64,000 bases of DNA. Origin: Pseudoruegeria sp. HB172150. Lineage in GTDB: Bacteria > Pseudomonadota > Alphaproteobacteria > Rhodobacterales > Rhodobacteraceae. Below are positions 52,914-61,898 of the stretch, in pieces (positions within the stretch are counted from its first letter, which is position 1; the number at the start of each line of letters is the position of its first letter). The notes below the pieces were generated by a model. It was given only the letters and a program-made list of their open reading frames with translations, ran no database searches and was not told where the DNA came from. The position numbers and the translations under genes were made by a program. The stretch lies in assembly GCF_013184805.1 (NCBI RefSeq), contig NZ_JAATNG010000006.1, forward strand, positions 1-64,000, written 5' to 3'.

Positions 52914-52970
52914 GTTGCGCAACTTTATGGTTGCATAAAAAATCGAATCGCCGCATTTATTATGCAACCA
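52914..52970. promoter_or_regulatory. GGTTGC palindromes upstream of the SRPBCC/ArsR pair
   Basis: GTTGCGCAAC at 52914-52923 is a perfect palindrome. TGGTTGCATAA (52928-52938) and TTATGCAACCA (52960-52970) form an 11-bp perfect inverted repeat with a 21-bp spacer. All share the core GGTTGC and sit 42-98 bp before the SRPBCC start. They are the likely operator of the ArsR-type repressor encoded in this unit. The rest of the 52636-53011 gap shows no gene. Confidence 0.6.
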
Positions 52971-53011
52971 ATAGGTAGCATAATTAAGCACCGGCCGTGG
53001 AGGACCTCGAT

Positions 53012-53458
53012 ATGAAGGATATGATTGAAAAAACCATCTGGATTGACGCGCCGCTCCAGGCCGTCTGGTCCGCGCTGGTGGACGCCGGAGAGTTCGGCAC
53101 CTGGTTCCGCGCCAAGGTCGAAGGTCCATTGGAAAAGGACCGCACCGTCTGGCTCGAGAGCCTGTCAAAGGGACATGAAGGCGTTCGTTTCTGGCTGCGC
53201 CCGGTCCGGTTTGATGAGCCGAACCAGTTTGAATTCGACTGGCCTGCGGGAGACGCGCCAACCGACGCCGATCCACAGAAATCACAGACGAACCGCGTCA
53301 CCTTCGACCTTGCCGAGGAAGGCGGCGGCACCCGCGTCACGGTGACAGAATCCGGTTTCGCGAGCCTGCCCAAAGAGATTGCGGAGCGTAAGTATCCCGA
53401 CAATACGAAAGGCTGGGAAATCCAATTGGAGAACATCAAAGCACATGTCGAAGGCTGA
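53012..53458 (+). CDS. SRPBCC (AHSA1-like) domain protein
   Basis: The 148-aa product has the ligand-cavity SRPBCC fold of the AHSA1/START type (IEKTIWIDAPLQAVWSALVD at the start, GGGTRVTVTESGF in the middle and an amphipathic C-terminal helix). Such proteins bind hydrophobic ligands. The ATG at 53012 is about 9 nt after GGAGG; a GTG at 52997 is possible. It overlaps the ArsR gene by 14 nt, a common pairing. Confidence 0.87.
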   Translation: MKDMIEKTIWIDAPLQAVWSALVDAGEFGTWFRAKVEGPLEKDRTVWLESLSKGHEGVRFWLRPVRFDEPNQFEFDWPAGDAPTDADPQKSQTNRVTFDLAEEGGGTRVTVTESGFASLPKEIAERKYPDNTKGWEIQLENIKAHVEG

Positions 53459-53771
53459 CCCGGCACGCGTGTTCTCTGCCCTGGGCGATCAGGTTCGTCT
53501 GGATCTGCTCGCCCGGCTGTCGGAGGTCGACAGCCTGCCGCTCGGCCGGCTGGTCGCGGATTGCGATATGACCCGACAGGGGGCAACGAAGCACCTTAAG
53601 GTGCTGGAGGCTGCCGGACTCGTCGAAGCGGAAACGGTAGGGCGCGAACGGCACCTGAGGCTGGCGCCGGATGGTCTTTTGCAGGCTCAAAGCTACCTCA
53701 ATGGTATCGCGCGTGGCTGGGAGGACGTTCTGGGTCGCCTGAAGGCGCACGTCGAACGCGCACAGCGCTGA
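53445..53771 (+). CDS. ArsR family transcriptional regulator
   Basis: The 108-aa product is an ArsR-type winged helix (RVFSALGDQVRLDLLARL, then DMTRQGATKHLKVLEAAGLV). It lacks the cysteine pairs of metal sensors, consistent with the subgroup paired with SRPBCC genes. It overlaps the SRPBCC gene and probably represses the pair through the upstream GGTTGC sites. Confidence 0.87.
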   Translation: MSKADPARVFSALGDQVRLDLLARLSEVDSLPLGRLVADCDMTRQGATKHLKVLEAAGLVEAETVGRERHLRLAPDGLLQAQSYLNGIARGWEDVLGRLKAHVERAQR

Positions 53772-53900
53772 GCCGCCGCTGGTTCAGCGGTTTGTTGTCC
53801 TTTCTGCCGATGCGTTAACACGGGACTATGCAAGCCAAAACAGCGTGCTATGCTGCGCCTGATTCATTTACGTTGAATTCATCCTATTTGGGAGGAAGAT

Positions 53901-55061
53901 ATGTCACTGGGGTCCGTTACCGTTCTGCTCGGCACAACAAAAGGTGTATTTTTGCTTGATGGCGGGACCGACCGCGATGGTTGGGAGATAACCGGACCAT
54001 TCTGCGATGGGTGGCCAATCAACCATGTCATCGGCGATCCCGAGACCGGCACAATCTGGGCTGGTGGCGGGGGAGATTTTACCGGAGCAGGGGTCTGGCG
54101 CTCGACCGACGGCGGCCAGAGCTGGGCCAAGGCGCGGCTGACCAAGGGTGACATGGATAACTGGGCGGCGAACGATCCGGATTTCGCCGCGATGATCGGC
54201 TGGACGGAAGAGCCTCTGCCATTCGGCGACGAATTCAAGCAGATCTGGAGCCTCAACCACGCCCACGGAACTCTGTATGCCGGGACCAAGCCGGCATCGC
54301 TGCTGGCCAGCGAAGATGGCGGTGAGACATGGGAAAAACTGGAAGGGCTGACAAATCACCCTTCTGCCGACAGCTGGAACCCGGGCGCCGCCGGGCTCGT
54401 GCTTCACACGATCGTCGCGCACCCCGAGGAACCGGAGACGATGTGGATCGGAATCTCCGCCGCAGGGGTGTTCGCCACCGAAGATGGCGGCAAAAGCTGG
54501 GAGCGGCGCAACCGGCTTTCAAATGCCGAAGCTTGCCACGGCCATGCGCACCCGGCAGGGCCCGCCAACGGAGATGTGGGCCACTGTGTTCACAACATGA
54601 TGCGGGCGCCGGGCGGCGGCGACGTCCTGTACCAGCAGAACCACCATGGAGTCTGGCGCTCCGGCGATGGCGGGCGCAGCTGGGATGACATAACCGACGG
54701 CCTGCCCAGCACGTTCGGCTTCCCAATCCGGGTGCATCCACGTGATCCCCAGACAATATGGACCTTGCCGCTCAATGGGGACAGTGTCGGTCGTTTCCCG
54801 CCCGACGCGGCGGCAGCGGTTTGGCGTTCGCGTGACGGCGGCGAAAGCTGGGAAGACATGCGCGATGGCCTGCCCCAAAAGGGCTGCTATTTTACAGTAC
54901 TGCGGCAGGCCATGGCCGGCGACAGCCGTGACCCGGCGGGCCTTTATTTTGGCACGAATTCCGGTTCCGTCTTTGCAAGCACTGACGAGGGGGACAGCTG
55001 GCAAGAGGTCGCGCGCCATTTGCCCACTATTCTGTCGGTCGAAGTGCTGGATTGCGCGTAA
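53901..55061 (+). CDS. BNR/Asp-box repeat beta-propeller (sialidase-like fold, cytoplasmic)
   Basis: The 386-aa product contains six Asp-box-type repeats (STDGGQSW, SEDGGETW, TEDGGKSW, SGDGGRSW, SRDGGESW, STDEGDSW). These give a beta-propeller as in sialidases and VPS10/Ycf48-type proteins. There is no signal peptide and the catalytic arginine triad of sialidases is not apparent, so it is probably not a sialidase. GGGAGG lies before the ATG. Function is unknown. Confidence 0.8.
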   Translation: MSLGSVTVLLGTTKGVFLLDGGTDRDGWEITGPFCDGWPINHVIGDPETGTIWAGGGGDFTGAGVWRSTDGGQSWAKARLTKGDMDNWAANDPDFAAMIGWTEEPLPFGDEFKQIWSLNHAHGTLYAGTKPASLLASEDGGETWEKLEGLTNHPSADSWNPGAAGLVLHTIVAHPEEPETMWIGISAAGVFATEDGGKSWERRNRLSNAEACHGHAHPAGPANGDVGHCVHNMMRAPGGGDVLYQQNHHGVWRSGDGGRSWDDITDGLPSTFGFPIRVHPRDPQTIWTLPLNGDSVGRFPPDAAAAVWRSRDGGESWEDMRDGLPQKGCYFTVLRQAMAGDSRDPAGLYFGTNSGSVFASTDEGDSWQEVARHLPTILSVEVLDCA

Positions 55062-55482
55062 AACCAGGTTCATCAAACAGTCTGGTAGCGCGGCGAACCG
55101 GTCTATGGAGCCCTCCGGCGATCTCCGACATCAGATTGTCGCCTTGGTGTTGGGCACCACCAAAGTGATGTCCCGAATTGCCGCGTAAAGGCTTTACGTG
55201 ATTTGCTCTCTCGGTCGCCAATGCATTTTGTTCAATGATTTTTTTTGCAGATTGTCTTGGTCAATACTCGGGAAAAACGTTCCTGCTGGGGCCCAATAAG
55301 AATGGGCTCAACTGAATGAGCACCGAGCAGAGTCTCGGTCATAATGTGTGCAAACCCAGAGACTTCCGTAAGGGAAATCGGCAATCTGCTGCCGATTGGT
55401 AAGCAAAATGCGTGCAATGTGATAATTCCGAATCTACTCTCAGAGGTAGAACAGCCACTTATAAGGCGCATAAGGGGGGAAA
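55062..55482. other. Intergenic region, no gene seen
   Basis: The 421 bp between the propeller gene and the small membrane protein gene contain only short unsupported frames. The composition drops in GC from about 55200 onward. No recognisable operator or RNA was found. Confidence 0.45.
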
Positions 55483-55725
55483 ATGACTGCGTTAAAGACT
55501 GGCAGGATTCCGTTCTGGGTGCTCTTTATCCTTGTATTGGTGAATTTTCTTGTCTTTGTCGTTGGCGCCGTTACGGTCTATTCGTTCCTATTCGGAAGTA
55601 TCCAGTCCAGCTTCTTCATAATTCTGGGGGCTGTAATCTGGGGCGGCCTCTTGATAGACGGCTTTTTTGCCTATTTCGAACTCCGCCGGCGCAATCTTCG
55701 AGAGCACAACCGTTCAGCGAAATAG
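55483..55725 (+). CDS. Small membrane protein, 80 aa
   Basis: The product has two hydrophobic segments (about residues 10-33 and 42-66) and a basic C-terminal tail, so it is a two-helix inner-membrane protein with positive-inside tail. AAGGGGGG precedes the ATG closely. I do not recognise a family. It lies 230 bp upstream of the siderophore receptor on the same strand, without evident functional link. Confidence 0.6.
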   Translation: MTALKTGRIPFWVLFILVLVNFLVFVVGAVTVYSFLFGSIQSSFFIILGAVIWGGLLIDGFFAYFELRRRNLREHNRSAK

Positions 55726-55954
55726 GCCGTCTAAGGTCGCTCACTCGGTTAATGCCAGCTTGTGATGTATACACATTTCACGGATACTTGAGGCGTGACC
55801 GTAGAAAATATGGTTTTTCGCTTTCGTTCCCGAATTACCTGTGCAAAACAGTCGGAAATAAAGTGCCGTAGCGAGCCAGGGTTTCTTGTGTGCACCACCG
55901 GATGCACGCTGGACTAGCAAGCAAGAGACACACCTCACAACCTGGACGACTACT

Positions 55955-58066
55955 ATGAACACGACCGCTCGGTGTGCCCGCCTGCGCACGCACCCCCCTG
56001 TGCTTTCGACTTCGAGATTTGGTGCCGTGGCTGCGCTATTGGGTTGCACCGCCCTTGTACTCCCGACGGGAGCGACAGCGCAGAGTTACGAAAAGCTTGG
56101 GACCGTCTACCTGGAAGGTATCGAGGACGACTCGAACACCATCGTGGCGGGCACCGAATCTACCGGCACCAAGACCGACGCCGATATCCTTGACACACCG
56201 GCCTCCGTATCGGTCGTGACAGAAAAGGAAATCGAGCTTCGCGGTGCGTCGAACCTGCAGGACATCCTGTCATACACTGCGGGCGTGACGGTGGATGAGT
56301 TCGGCACAGATGACCGCTACGACTACTATCGCATACGCGGCTTTGACGAGCTGGCGATGGGGACCTACCGCGACGGTCTTCCGGTCCGCGGGTTCGGCTG
56401 GACATTCCCGCGCAGCGAACCCTATGCGTTCGATCGGGTCGAGATCCTGAAAGGTTCGAACTCCTCGCTCTTCGGCCTGAACGCACCAGGCGGGCTGGTA
56501 AACCAGACCACGAAGCGGCCGAAACCCTACAAATTCGGAGAGGTCTACACCACCTTCGGCGAAGACCACATCGAGTTCGGCACGGACTTTGGCGACGTGC
56601 TCGACGAGAACGGTGTCTGGAGCTATCGCGTCACCGCCAAATGGCAGGACTCGGCCTACACCTACGATTACTCGAACGACGACCGCGCCTATCTCGGTCT
56701 TGCACTCAGCTACCGACCGACCGACGCGACCGAACTGACCTTCCTCGCGAACTACAATGACCGCGATGGCGTGCCGGGCATCGGGTTCCCGGCCGGGATA
56801 GACATCGACCGTACCACGTTCCTTGGCGAACCGGAGTTCAACAAGTTCAACACGATCGACCGGAACGTCGGTTTGGCGTTCAGCCACGATTTCGGAAACG
56901 GCCTGAAATTCCGGTCGAATGCGCGGTACGGGCTATTGGACGTTGACTACGAGCAGGTCTACGGCGGTTCGACTACCCCCGCGGTGGATCGCGAGGCCTT
57001 TGCCGTCTACAGCGACAGCGAGCAATTTGCTTGGGACAACCAGCTGATCTACGAAACGAGTTTCGGCAGCATCGACAGCCGCACGATGGTCGGGCTGGAG
57101 TACAGCTGGCTCAAAGTGGACGAGACGGCTTATTACGGCATCGCAACCGGGATCGACATCAACAATATCGCATACTGCGGCTCATCCTGCGTCACGCTCT
57201 TTAACTACATCGATTGGGTGCCGGAGCAGACCACCCGCGCGATCTATGCGCAGGAAGAGCTGACGTTCTCCGACCGCTGGATTGCCACGCTGGGTGTACG
57301 CTATGACGACGTTGACGTAAGCGTCGAGGATCATCTTTACGGAACAACCACGGACAAAAATTATACTGCTTTCACCAAGCGAATGGGGCTTACCTACAAG
57401 GCAACGCCCAACCTGTCCTTTTATGCCAACTACTCGGAATCCTTCGAGCCGAACGTCTGGAATCTTGCTGAAGACCCCAAGGAAGGAACCCAGTACGAAG
57501 TCGGCCTGAAATATCGGCCCGAGGGCGTGAATGCCCTCATCACGGCTGCGGTGTTCGACCTGACCCAGACCAACGTAAACAGCTACGTAACGCCCACCAC
57601 CCAGCGCCAGATAGGTGAAGTCGGCGTGCGCGGCTTCGAACTGGAGGGCAAGATGGCACTGAATGAGCGTGCCAACCTGACCTTCGCCTATTCGTACTGG
57701 GACGCCGAGATCCGGGAAGACGGGATTGCTGGCAACGTCGGCAACCGTCCCTCGCGTGTACCAGAGCATATCGCGTCTATCTGGGCCGATTACACGCTCC
57801 CGGGCGAAGGATGGCGCGGTGATATGACCTTCGGTCTTGGCGTGCGCTATGTGGGCGACACCTTCGGCGACGATGCCAACACGACCAAGGTGCCGGGCTA
57901 CACGCTGGTGGATGCCGCTTTTGTCTACGGCGTGACCGACGACGTGGACCTGTCGCTCAACGTCCTGAACCTGTTCGACAAGGAATACGTGGCCTCGAGC
58001 TACTACGGGACCGAGTATTACGGCGACGGGCGCACCATTCTGGCCACGCTGAAATACAGCTGGTAA
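55955..58066 (+). CDS. TonB-dependent siderophore receptor
   Basis: The 703-aa product has an extended signal peptide (cleavage near GATAQ, about residue 43) and a plug domain (about 80-195, with DTPASVSVVTEKEI and FDRVEILKGSNSSLFGLNAPGG). A 22-strand-type barrel follows, ending in an aromatic residue (Trp). It imports ferric siderophores across the outer membrane with TonB energy. The ATG at 55955 begins the signal peptide; the frame is open to 55886. It leads the uptake operon. I could not find a convincing Fur, Irr or RirA box in the upstream 230 bp. Confidence 0.92.
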   Translation: MNTTARCARLRTHPPVLSTSRFGAVAALLGCTALVLPTGATAQSYEKLGTVYLEGIEDDSNTIVAGTESTGTKTDADILDTPASVSVVTEKEIELRGASNLQDILSYTAGVTVDEFGTDDRYDYYRIRGFDELAMGTYRDGLPVRGFGWTFPRSEPYAFDRVEILKGSNSSLFGLNAPGGLVNQTTKRPKPYKFGEVYTTFGEDHIEFGTDFGDVLDENGVWSYRVTAKWQDSAYTYDYSNDDRAYLGLALSYRPTDATELTFLANYNDRDGVPGIGFPAGIDIDRTTFLGEPEFNKFNTIDRNVGLAFSHDFGNGLKFRSNARYGLLDVDYEQVYGGSTTPAVDREAFAVYSDSEQFAWDNQLIYETSFGSIDSRTMVGLEYSWLKVDETAYYGIATGIDINNIAYCGSSCVTLFNYIDWVPEQTTRAIYAQEELTFSDRWIATLGVRYDDVDVSVEDHLYGTTTDKNYTAFTKRMGLTYKATPNLSFYANYSESFEPNVWNLAEDPKEGTQYEVGLKYRPEGVNALITAAVFDLTQTNVNSYVTPTTQRQIGEVGVRGFELEGKMALNERANLTFAYSYWDAEIREDGIAGNVGNRPSRVPEHIASIWADYTLPGEGWRGDMTFGLGVRYVGDTFGDDANTTKVPGYTLVDAAFVYGVTDDVDLSLNVLNLFDKEYVASSYYGTEYYGDGRTILATLKYSW

Positions 58067-58109
58067 CTCATTCGGGCAGTCTGCCGGCGGCGGGCTGCCT
58101 TAACTGCGA

Positions 58110-58132
58110 CCGGCGCCTTCCCGAGGCGCCGG
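58110..58132 (+). terminator. Hairpin between receptor and binding-protein genes
   Basis: CCGGCGCCT (58110-58118) pairs with AGGCGCCGG (58124-58132) around a 5-nt loop. It has no T-run. It probably stabilises the receptor mRNA or partially terminates, giving more receptor than downstream proteins. Confidence 0.5.
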
Positions 58133-58154
58133 ACGACGTTCAGGGAGACGCAAA

Positions 58155-59177
58155 TTGCCCGCCCCAAAGTTGCACCAGGCATGGTTGGCTCCATCCCGCC
58201 GCGGTTTCCTGGCCGGCGGCGCGGCTTTTCTGGCTGCGCCACCGGTTCTGGCAGCGGATTCAGACCTGAGCTTCGAGCATGTCTACGGCACCACGACATT
58301 AACAGAGCCGGCGCGCCGCATCGTCTCGCTGGGTTACAACACGCAGGACACGGTGCTCGCCTTCGATGTGGTGCCGGTAGGCATCCGTTACTGGTATGGC
58401 GACTACGACTACGGCGTCTGGCCCTGGGCACAGCCGTATCTTGGTGAAGCGGAGCCGACACTCCTCACCGGCGAAGTATCGGTGGAGGTCGTGGCTAGCC
58501 TCGAGCCGGACCTGATCCTCGGCACGGGTTCGGGAATATCGGAGGCGGAATACGCACTCCTGTCGCAGATCGCCCCGGTTGTGATGCGCGAGCCGCAGTA
58601 TTCCCCTTACGGCAGCCCGTGGCATGCAGATACACGGATGGTCGGCAAAGCTTTGGGCATGCCGGAGAAAGCCGAAGAATTGGTGGCCGGGGTTGAGGCA
58701 AAATTCTCGGCTGCGCGAGAGCGGCATCCGGACTGGCAGGGTCAGACCGCGATTGCTGCGTGGCATGATGGTGGACAGACCGGAGCTTTCATGGCCGAGG
58801 ACACGCGCGCCCGTTTCCTGACAGAACTCGGCTTTGTGCCGACAGAGAAACTGGTCGCGATGGACGCCATCGACGGCTTCTACACGACACTCTCGCCAGA
58901 GGACCTGTCGGCACTGGATGCCGACCTGCTGATCTGGATCTCCTCCTACGATCGTGCGCCGGACATCGCAAAACTGGCCATGCGCCGCACCTTGGATGCT
59001 CACTTCGAGGGGCGGGAGGTTTTTGCCGGTCAATTGATCGGGGGCGCGCTGTCTTTCGGCAGCGTGTTGTCGCTGCCCTTCGCGCTGGACGCCCTGGAAC
59101 AGGAGATCGACCTGGCGCTGGATGGCGATCCGGCCACCGTGGTTCCCTCTGCTGAAGAGGCAGGTCTGATCCCCTGA
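58155..59177 (+). CDS. Siderophore-binding protein, Tat-exported
   Basis: The 340-aa product is a class III periplasmic binding protein of the FepB/FhuD type (RIVSLGYNTQDTVLAFDVVPVG, then SLEPDLILGTGSG). Its signal peptide contains a twin-arginine motif SRRGFLAGG (about residue 14), so it is exported folded by Tat. The start is TTG at 58155, with GGGAG about 8 nt upstream. It overlaps the permease gene by 1 nt. Confidence 0.9.
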   Translation: MPAPKLHQAWLAPSRRGFLAGGAAFLAAPPVLAADSDLSFEHVYGTTTLTEPARRIVSLGYNTQDTVLAFDVVPVGIRYWYGDYDYGVWPWAQPYLGEAEPTLLTGEVSVEVVASLEPDLILGTGSGISEAEYALLSQIAPVVMREPQYSPYGSPWHADTRMVGKALGMPEKAEELVAGVEAKFSAARERHPDWQGQTAIAAWHDGGQTGAFMAEDTRARFLTELGFVPTEKLVAMDAIDGFYTTLSPEDLSALDADLLIWISSYDRAPDIAKLAMRRTLDAHFEGREVFAGQLIGGALSFGSVLSLPFALDALEQEIDLALDGDPATVVPSAEEAGLIP

Positions 59178-60160
59178 TGCGCGTTGTCTGGGTCGCGGTT
59201 GTGTTTGCGGTCGTTGTGCTCGCCTCTCTGACCATTGGAGAGCGGAGCCTGCCGCCACAGGTCTATCTCGATGCGCTCTTTAACTACGACCCGCGCGACC
59301 CGGCCCATGTGACGCTTCTGGCAATCCGCATCCCGCGTCTGGTGGCCGGGCTGATCGCCGGCGCGGCACTGGGTTTGGCGGGCACGGTCATGCAGGCGGT
59401 CACGCGTAACCCTTTGGCCGATCCCGGCATTCTAGGTGTGAATGCGGGCGCAGCCTTCGCGCTTTTGCTCGGCACCACACTGCTGGGTCGCGCCGATGAA
59501 GCTATTGTCGCGATCCTTGCATTTCCCGGTGCGGCCCTGGCGTCGGCGGCGGTCTTTGCACTGGGCGGCGGGCTGCGCGGCGATGCCGGACCGGTTCGGC
59601 TGACACTTGCGGGAGCGGCACTGAACGCGCTGCTATTGTCGCTCGTAACGGCCATCGTGCTCGTCCGACAGGAGTCGCTGGAGGTGTTCCGCTTCTGGGT
59701 CGCGGGCTCGCTGACCCAGGCCACGACACGTCCATTGCCTGAAATGGCATTGGTAGCGGCCCTTGGCGGCATTCTCGCCCTGCTGATCGCGCCACGGGTC
59801 GAGGCTTTGGCGCTCGGAAGCGCCCTGTCGAGAGGTCTGGGAACCCGGCCGGGCCGCGTGCAGGCAGGCGCATTGACAGTCGTCACCCTCACAACCGGAG
59901 CAGCTGTCGCCGTTGCCGGGCCAATCGCATTTCTCGGCCTCATGGTACCGCCGCTCGCGAGGCTCGTGGTTGGCCACAACCTGCGCAAGGAACTTGCAGT
60001 CGCGGCACTTCTTGGTGCGGCGCTATTGATATTCGCCGATACGCTGGGACGCATTCTGCTGGCGCCTCAGGAGATCCGCGCCGGGATCATGACTGCGCTC
60101 ATCGGCGGGCCGGTCTTTCTTTGGATTGCGCGTCAGGTACGGCCGGGGGCATCGTCATGA
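59177..60160 (+). CDS. FecCD-type siderophore ABC permease
   Basis: The 327-aa product has eight to ten membrane segments and the FecCD landmarks: IRIPRLVAGLIAGAALGLAG, RNPLADPGILGVNAGA and a late GLMVPPLARLVVGHNLR. It pairs with the following FecCD protein to form the inner-membrane channel for ferric siderophore. Confidence 0.92.
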   Translation: MRVVWVAVVFAVVVLASLTIGERSLPPQVYLDALFNYDPRDPAHVTLLAIRIPRLVAGLIAGAALGLAGTVMQAVTRNPLADPGILGVNAGAAFALLLGTTLLGRADEAIVAILAFPGAALASAAVFALGGGLRGDAGPVRLTLAGAALNALLLSLVTAIVLVRQESLEVFRFWVAGSLTQATTRPLPEMALVAALGGILALLIAPRVEALALGSALSRGLGTRPGRVQAGALTVVTLTTGAAVAVAGPIAFLGLMVPPLARLVVGHNLRKELAVAALLGAALLIFADTLGRILLAPQEIRAGIMTALIGGPVFLWIARQVRPGASS

Positions 60161-61131
60161 GGCCCGTCGCCCTTGTTTTGGTCCTTCTCGCGGCGGTTGC
60201 TGCTGGGCTGCTATATGGTCAGGAAGCCGTCAGCGTCGCGATGCTTTGGGACGGGATCCTGACCGGAGAAGGGCCAGGCGCCCTTATGATCGATACCTTT
60301 CGTGGGCCGCGTGTGGCGACCGCTGTTGGTGCGGGCGCGGTACTGGGAATGTCGGGTGCCCTGTTCCAAACCCTGTTCCGTAATCCGCTGGCCGCGCCCG
60401 ATGTGATGGGTTTCACCTCTGGTGCGGGGCTGGCCGTCGTTGCCGCAACCGCATTCGGGCTGACCTTGCCGATGCCGCTGATCGCTGCCGTCGGTGGTTT
60501 GCTTGCGGGATTGCTCGTCGCCCTTCTCGCATACAGGCCCGGACACAGTACGCCGCCATTGACCTTGATTCTTGTCGGTCTCGGCGTGGCATTTTTTACG
60601 TCTGCGCTATCCACCTTCCTGATGACGCTGTTGCCTTACAACGAGGCGGCAGAAGCACAGCGGTGGCTGACCGGTTCGCTGGCAGCGCGCGACTGGTCCC
60701 ATGTCGCGCAGGTCTGGATACTGGGCACTCTCCTCGGCGCCGCAGCACTCGTGCAGGCGCGCCGGCTGGAAGTGCTGGAACTGGGCGAAGATCTGGCCGC
60801 AGGCCTTGGGTTGAAGGTGGAACAGGCGCGCTGGGGTATCTCGGCCACCGGCGTGTTGCTGGCCGCAACCGGCGTCGCAGTGGCCGGGCCTGTGCCGTTC
60901 GTCGCGCTGATGTCCGGACCGCTCGGTGCCCGTATCACCTGCGCGAAATCCGGCACTGGGCGGATGCTGTCCGCGGCCGGGGCAGGGGCCGTGGTGCTGG
61001 TCCTGTCCGACCTGGCCGCGCGAGCAGCCCTTCCGGGCATCGTTCTGCCGGCAGGCGTGATGACGGGCATCCTCGGCGCCCCTTATCTGCTGTGGCGCCT
61101 GTCGCGAGAGATGGAAAGGGGCAAGCTATGA
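60157..61131 (+). CDS. FecCD-type siderophore ABC permease
   Basis: The 324-aa product is the second FecCD permease, with FRGPRVATAVGAGAVLGMSG, FRNPLAAPDVMGFTSGAGL and GPVPFVALMSGPLGARI. The start ATG at 60157 overlaps the previous stop by 4 nt (ATGA), and its own stop overlaps the ATPase start in the same way. Confidence 0.92.
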   Translation: MRPVALVLVLLAAVAAGLLYGQEAVSVAMLWDGILTGEGPGALMIDTFRGPRVATAVGAGAVLGMSGALFQTLFRNPLAAPDVMGFTSGAGLAVVAATAFGLTLPMPLIAAVGGLLAGLLVALLAYRPGHSTPPLTLILVGLGVAFFTSALSTFLMTLLPYNEAAEAQRWLTGSLAARDWSHVAQVWILGTLLGAAALVQARRLEVLELGEDLAAGLGLKVEQARWGISATGVLLAATGVAVAGPVPFVALMSGPLGARITCAKSGTGRMLSAAGAGAVVLVLSDLAARAALPGIVLPAGVMTGILGAPYLLWRLSREMERGKL

Positions 61132-61898
61132 ACCTGCAGGCACAGGACCTGTCGCTAGGATACGGCGACACGGCGGTGGTCGAGGGGCTGACCCTCGACA
61201 TCCCGGAAGGCAAGATGACCGCCATTCTCGGCCCCAACGGGTGTGGCAAGTCCACGCTGCTGCGCGCTCTGGCGCGGCTGATCAAACCGATCAGGGGCCG
61301 TGTCGTGCTGGACGGCGAAGACATTCATGCCCTCAATACACGCGCCCTGGCGCGGCGCATGGCGATCCTGCCGCAAGCACCGCTTGCGCCCGAAGGCATC
61401 AGCGTGGCCGACCTTGTCCGCCGCGGCCGTACCCCATGGCGCGGTTTCCTAAGCCCCTGGCGCGACGAAGATGCGGCGGCCTGCGCAGCGGCATTGGAAG
61501 CCGTTCAGATGACCGACCTCGCCGACCGTCCGCTGAACGAATTGTCCGGCGGACAGCGCCAGCGCGCCTGGATCGCCCTTGTGCTCGCACAGGAAGCACC
61601 GCTCCTGCTGCTGGACGAACCCACGACCTTTCTCGATCTGGTCCACCAGATCGACGTCCTGACCCTGCTTCGAACCCGGAACCGCGACACCGGCATGACC
61701 GTGATCAGTGTCCTGCATGACCTGAACATGGCGGCCCGGTTCAACGATTTCCTCGTCCTCCTCGGCCCGAATGGCCTCGTCGCGACGGGCGCGCCCGACA
61801 CCGTTCTGACACCCGACAACCTCGACCGCGCCTTCCGCCTCAAGGCGCAGGTGCAGCCCGACCCCGTAACCGGCAATCCGATGGTTTTTCCCCTATGA
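61128..61898 (+). CDS. Siderophore ABC transporter ATP-binding protein (FecE/FepC-like)
   Basis: The 256-aa ATPase has Walker A GPNGCGKST, signature LSGGQRQR, Walker B LLLLDEPTTFLDL and the H-loop VLHDLN typical of iron-siderophore ATPases. The start ATG at 61128 overlaps the permease stop. The gene also overlaps the next gene by 4 nt. Confidence 0.93.
   Translation: MNLQAQDLSLGYGDTAVVEGLTLDIPEGKMTAILGPNGCGKSTLLRALARLIKPIRGRVVLDGEDIHALNTRALARRMAILPQAPLAPEGISVADLVRRGRTPWRGFLSPWRDEDAAACAAALEAVQMTDLADRPLNELSGGQRQRAWIALVLAQEAPLLLLDEPTTFLDLVHQIDVLTLLRTRNRDTGMTVISVLHDLNMAARFNDFLVLLGPNGLVATGAPDTVLTPDNLDRAFRLKAQVQPDPVTGNPMVFPL

Noticed and set aside
52628-52978. Plus-strand frame before the SRPBCC gene
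   Set aside because: It is rich in Arg and Gly, has no ribosome-binding site, overlaps the small gene's start region and runs through the operator palindromes.
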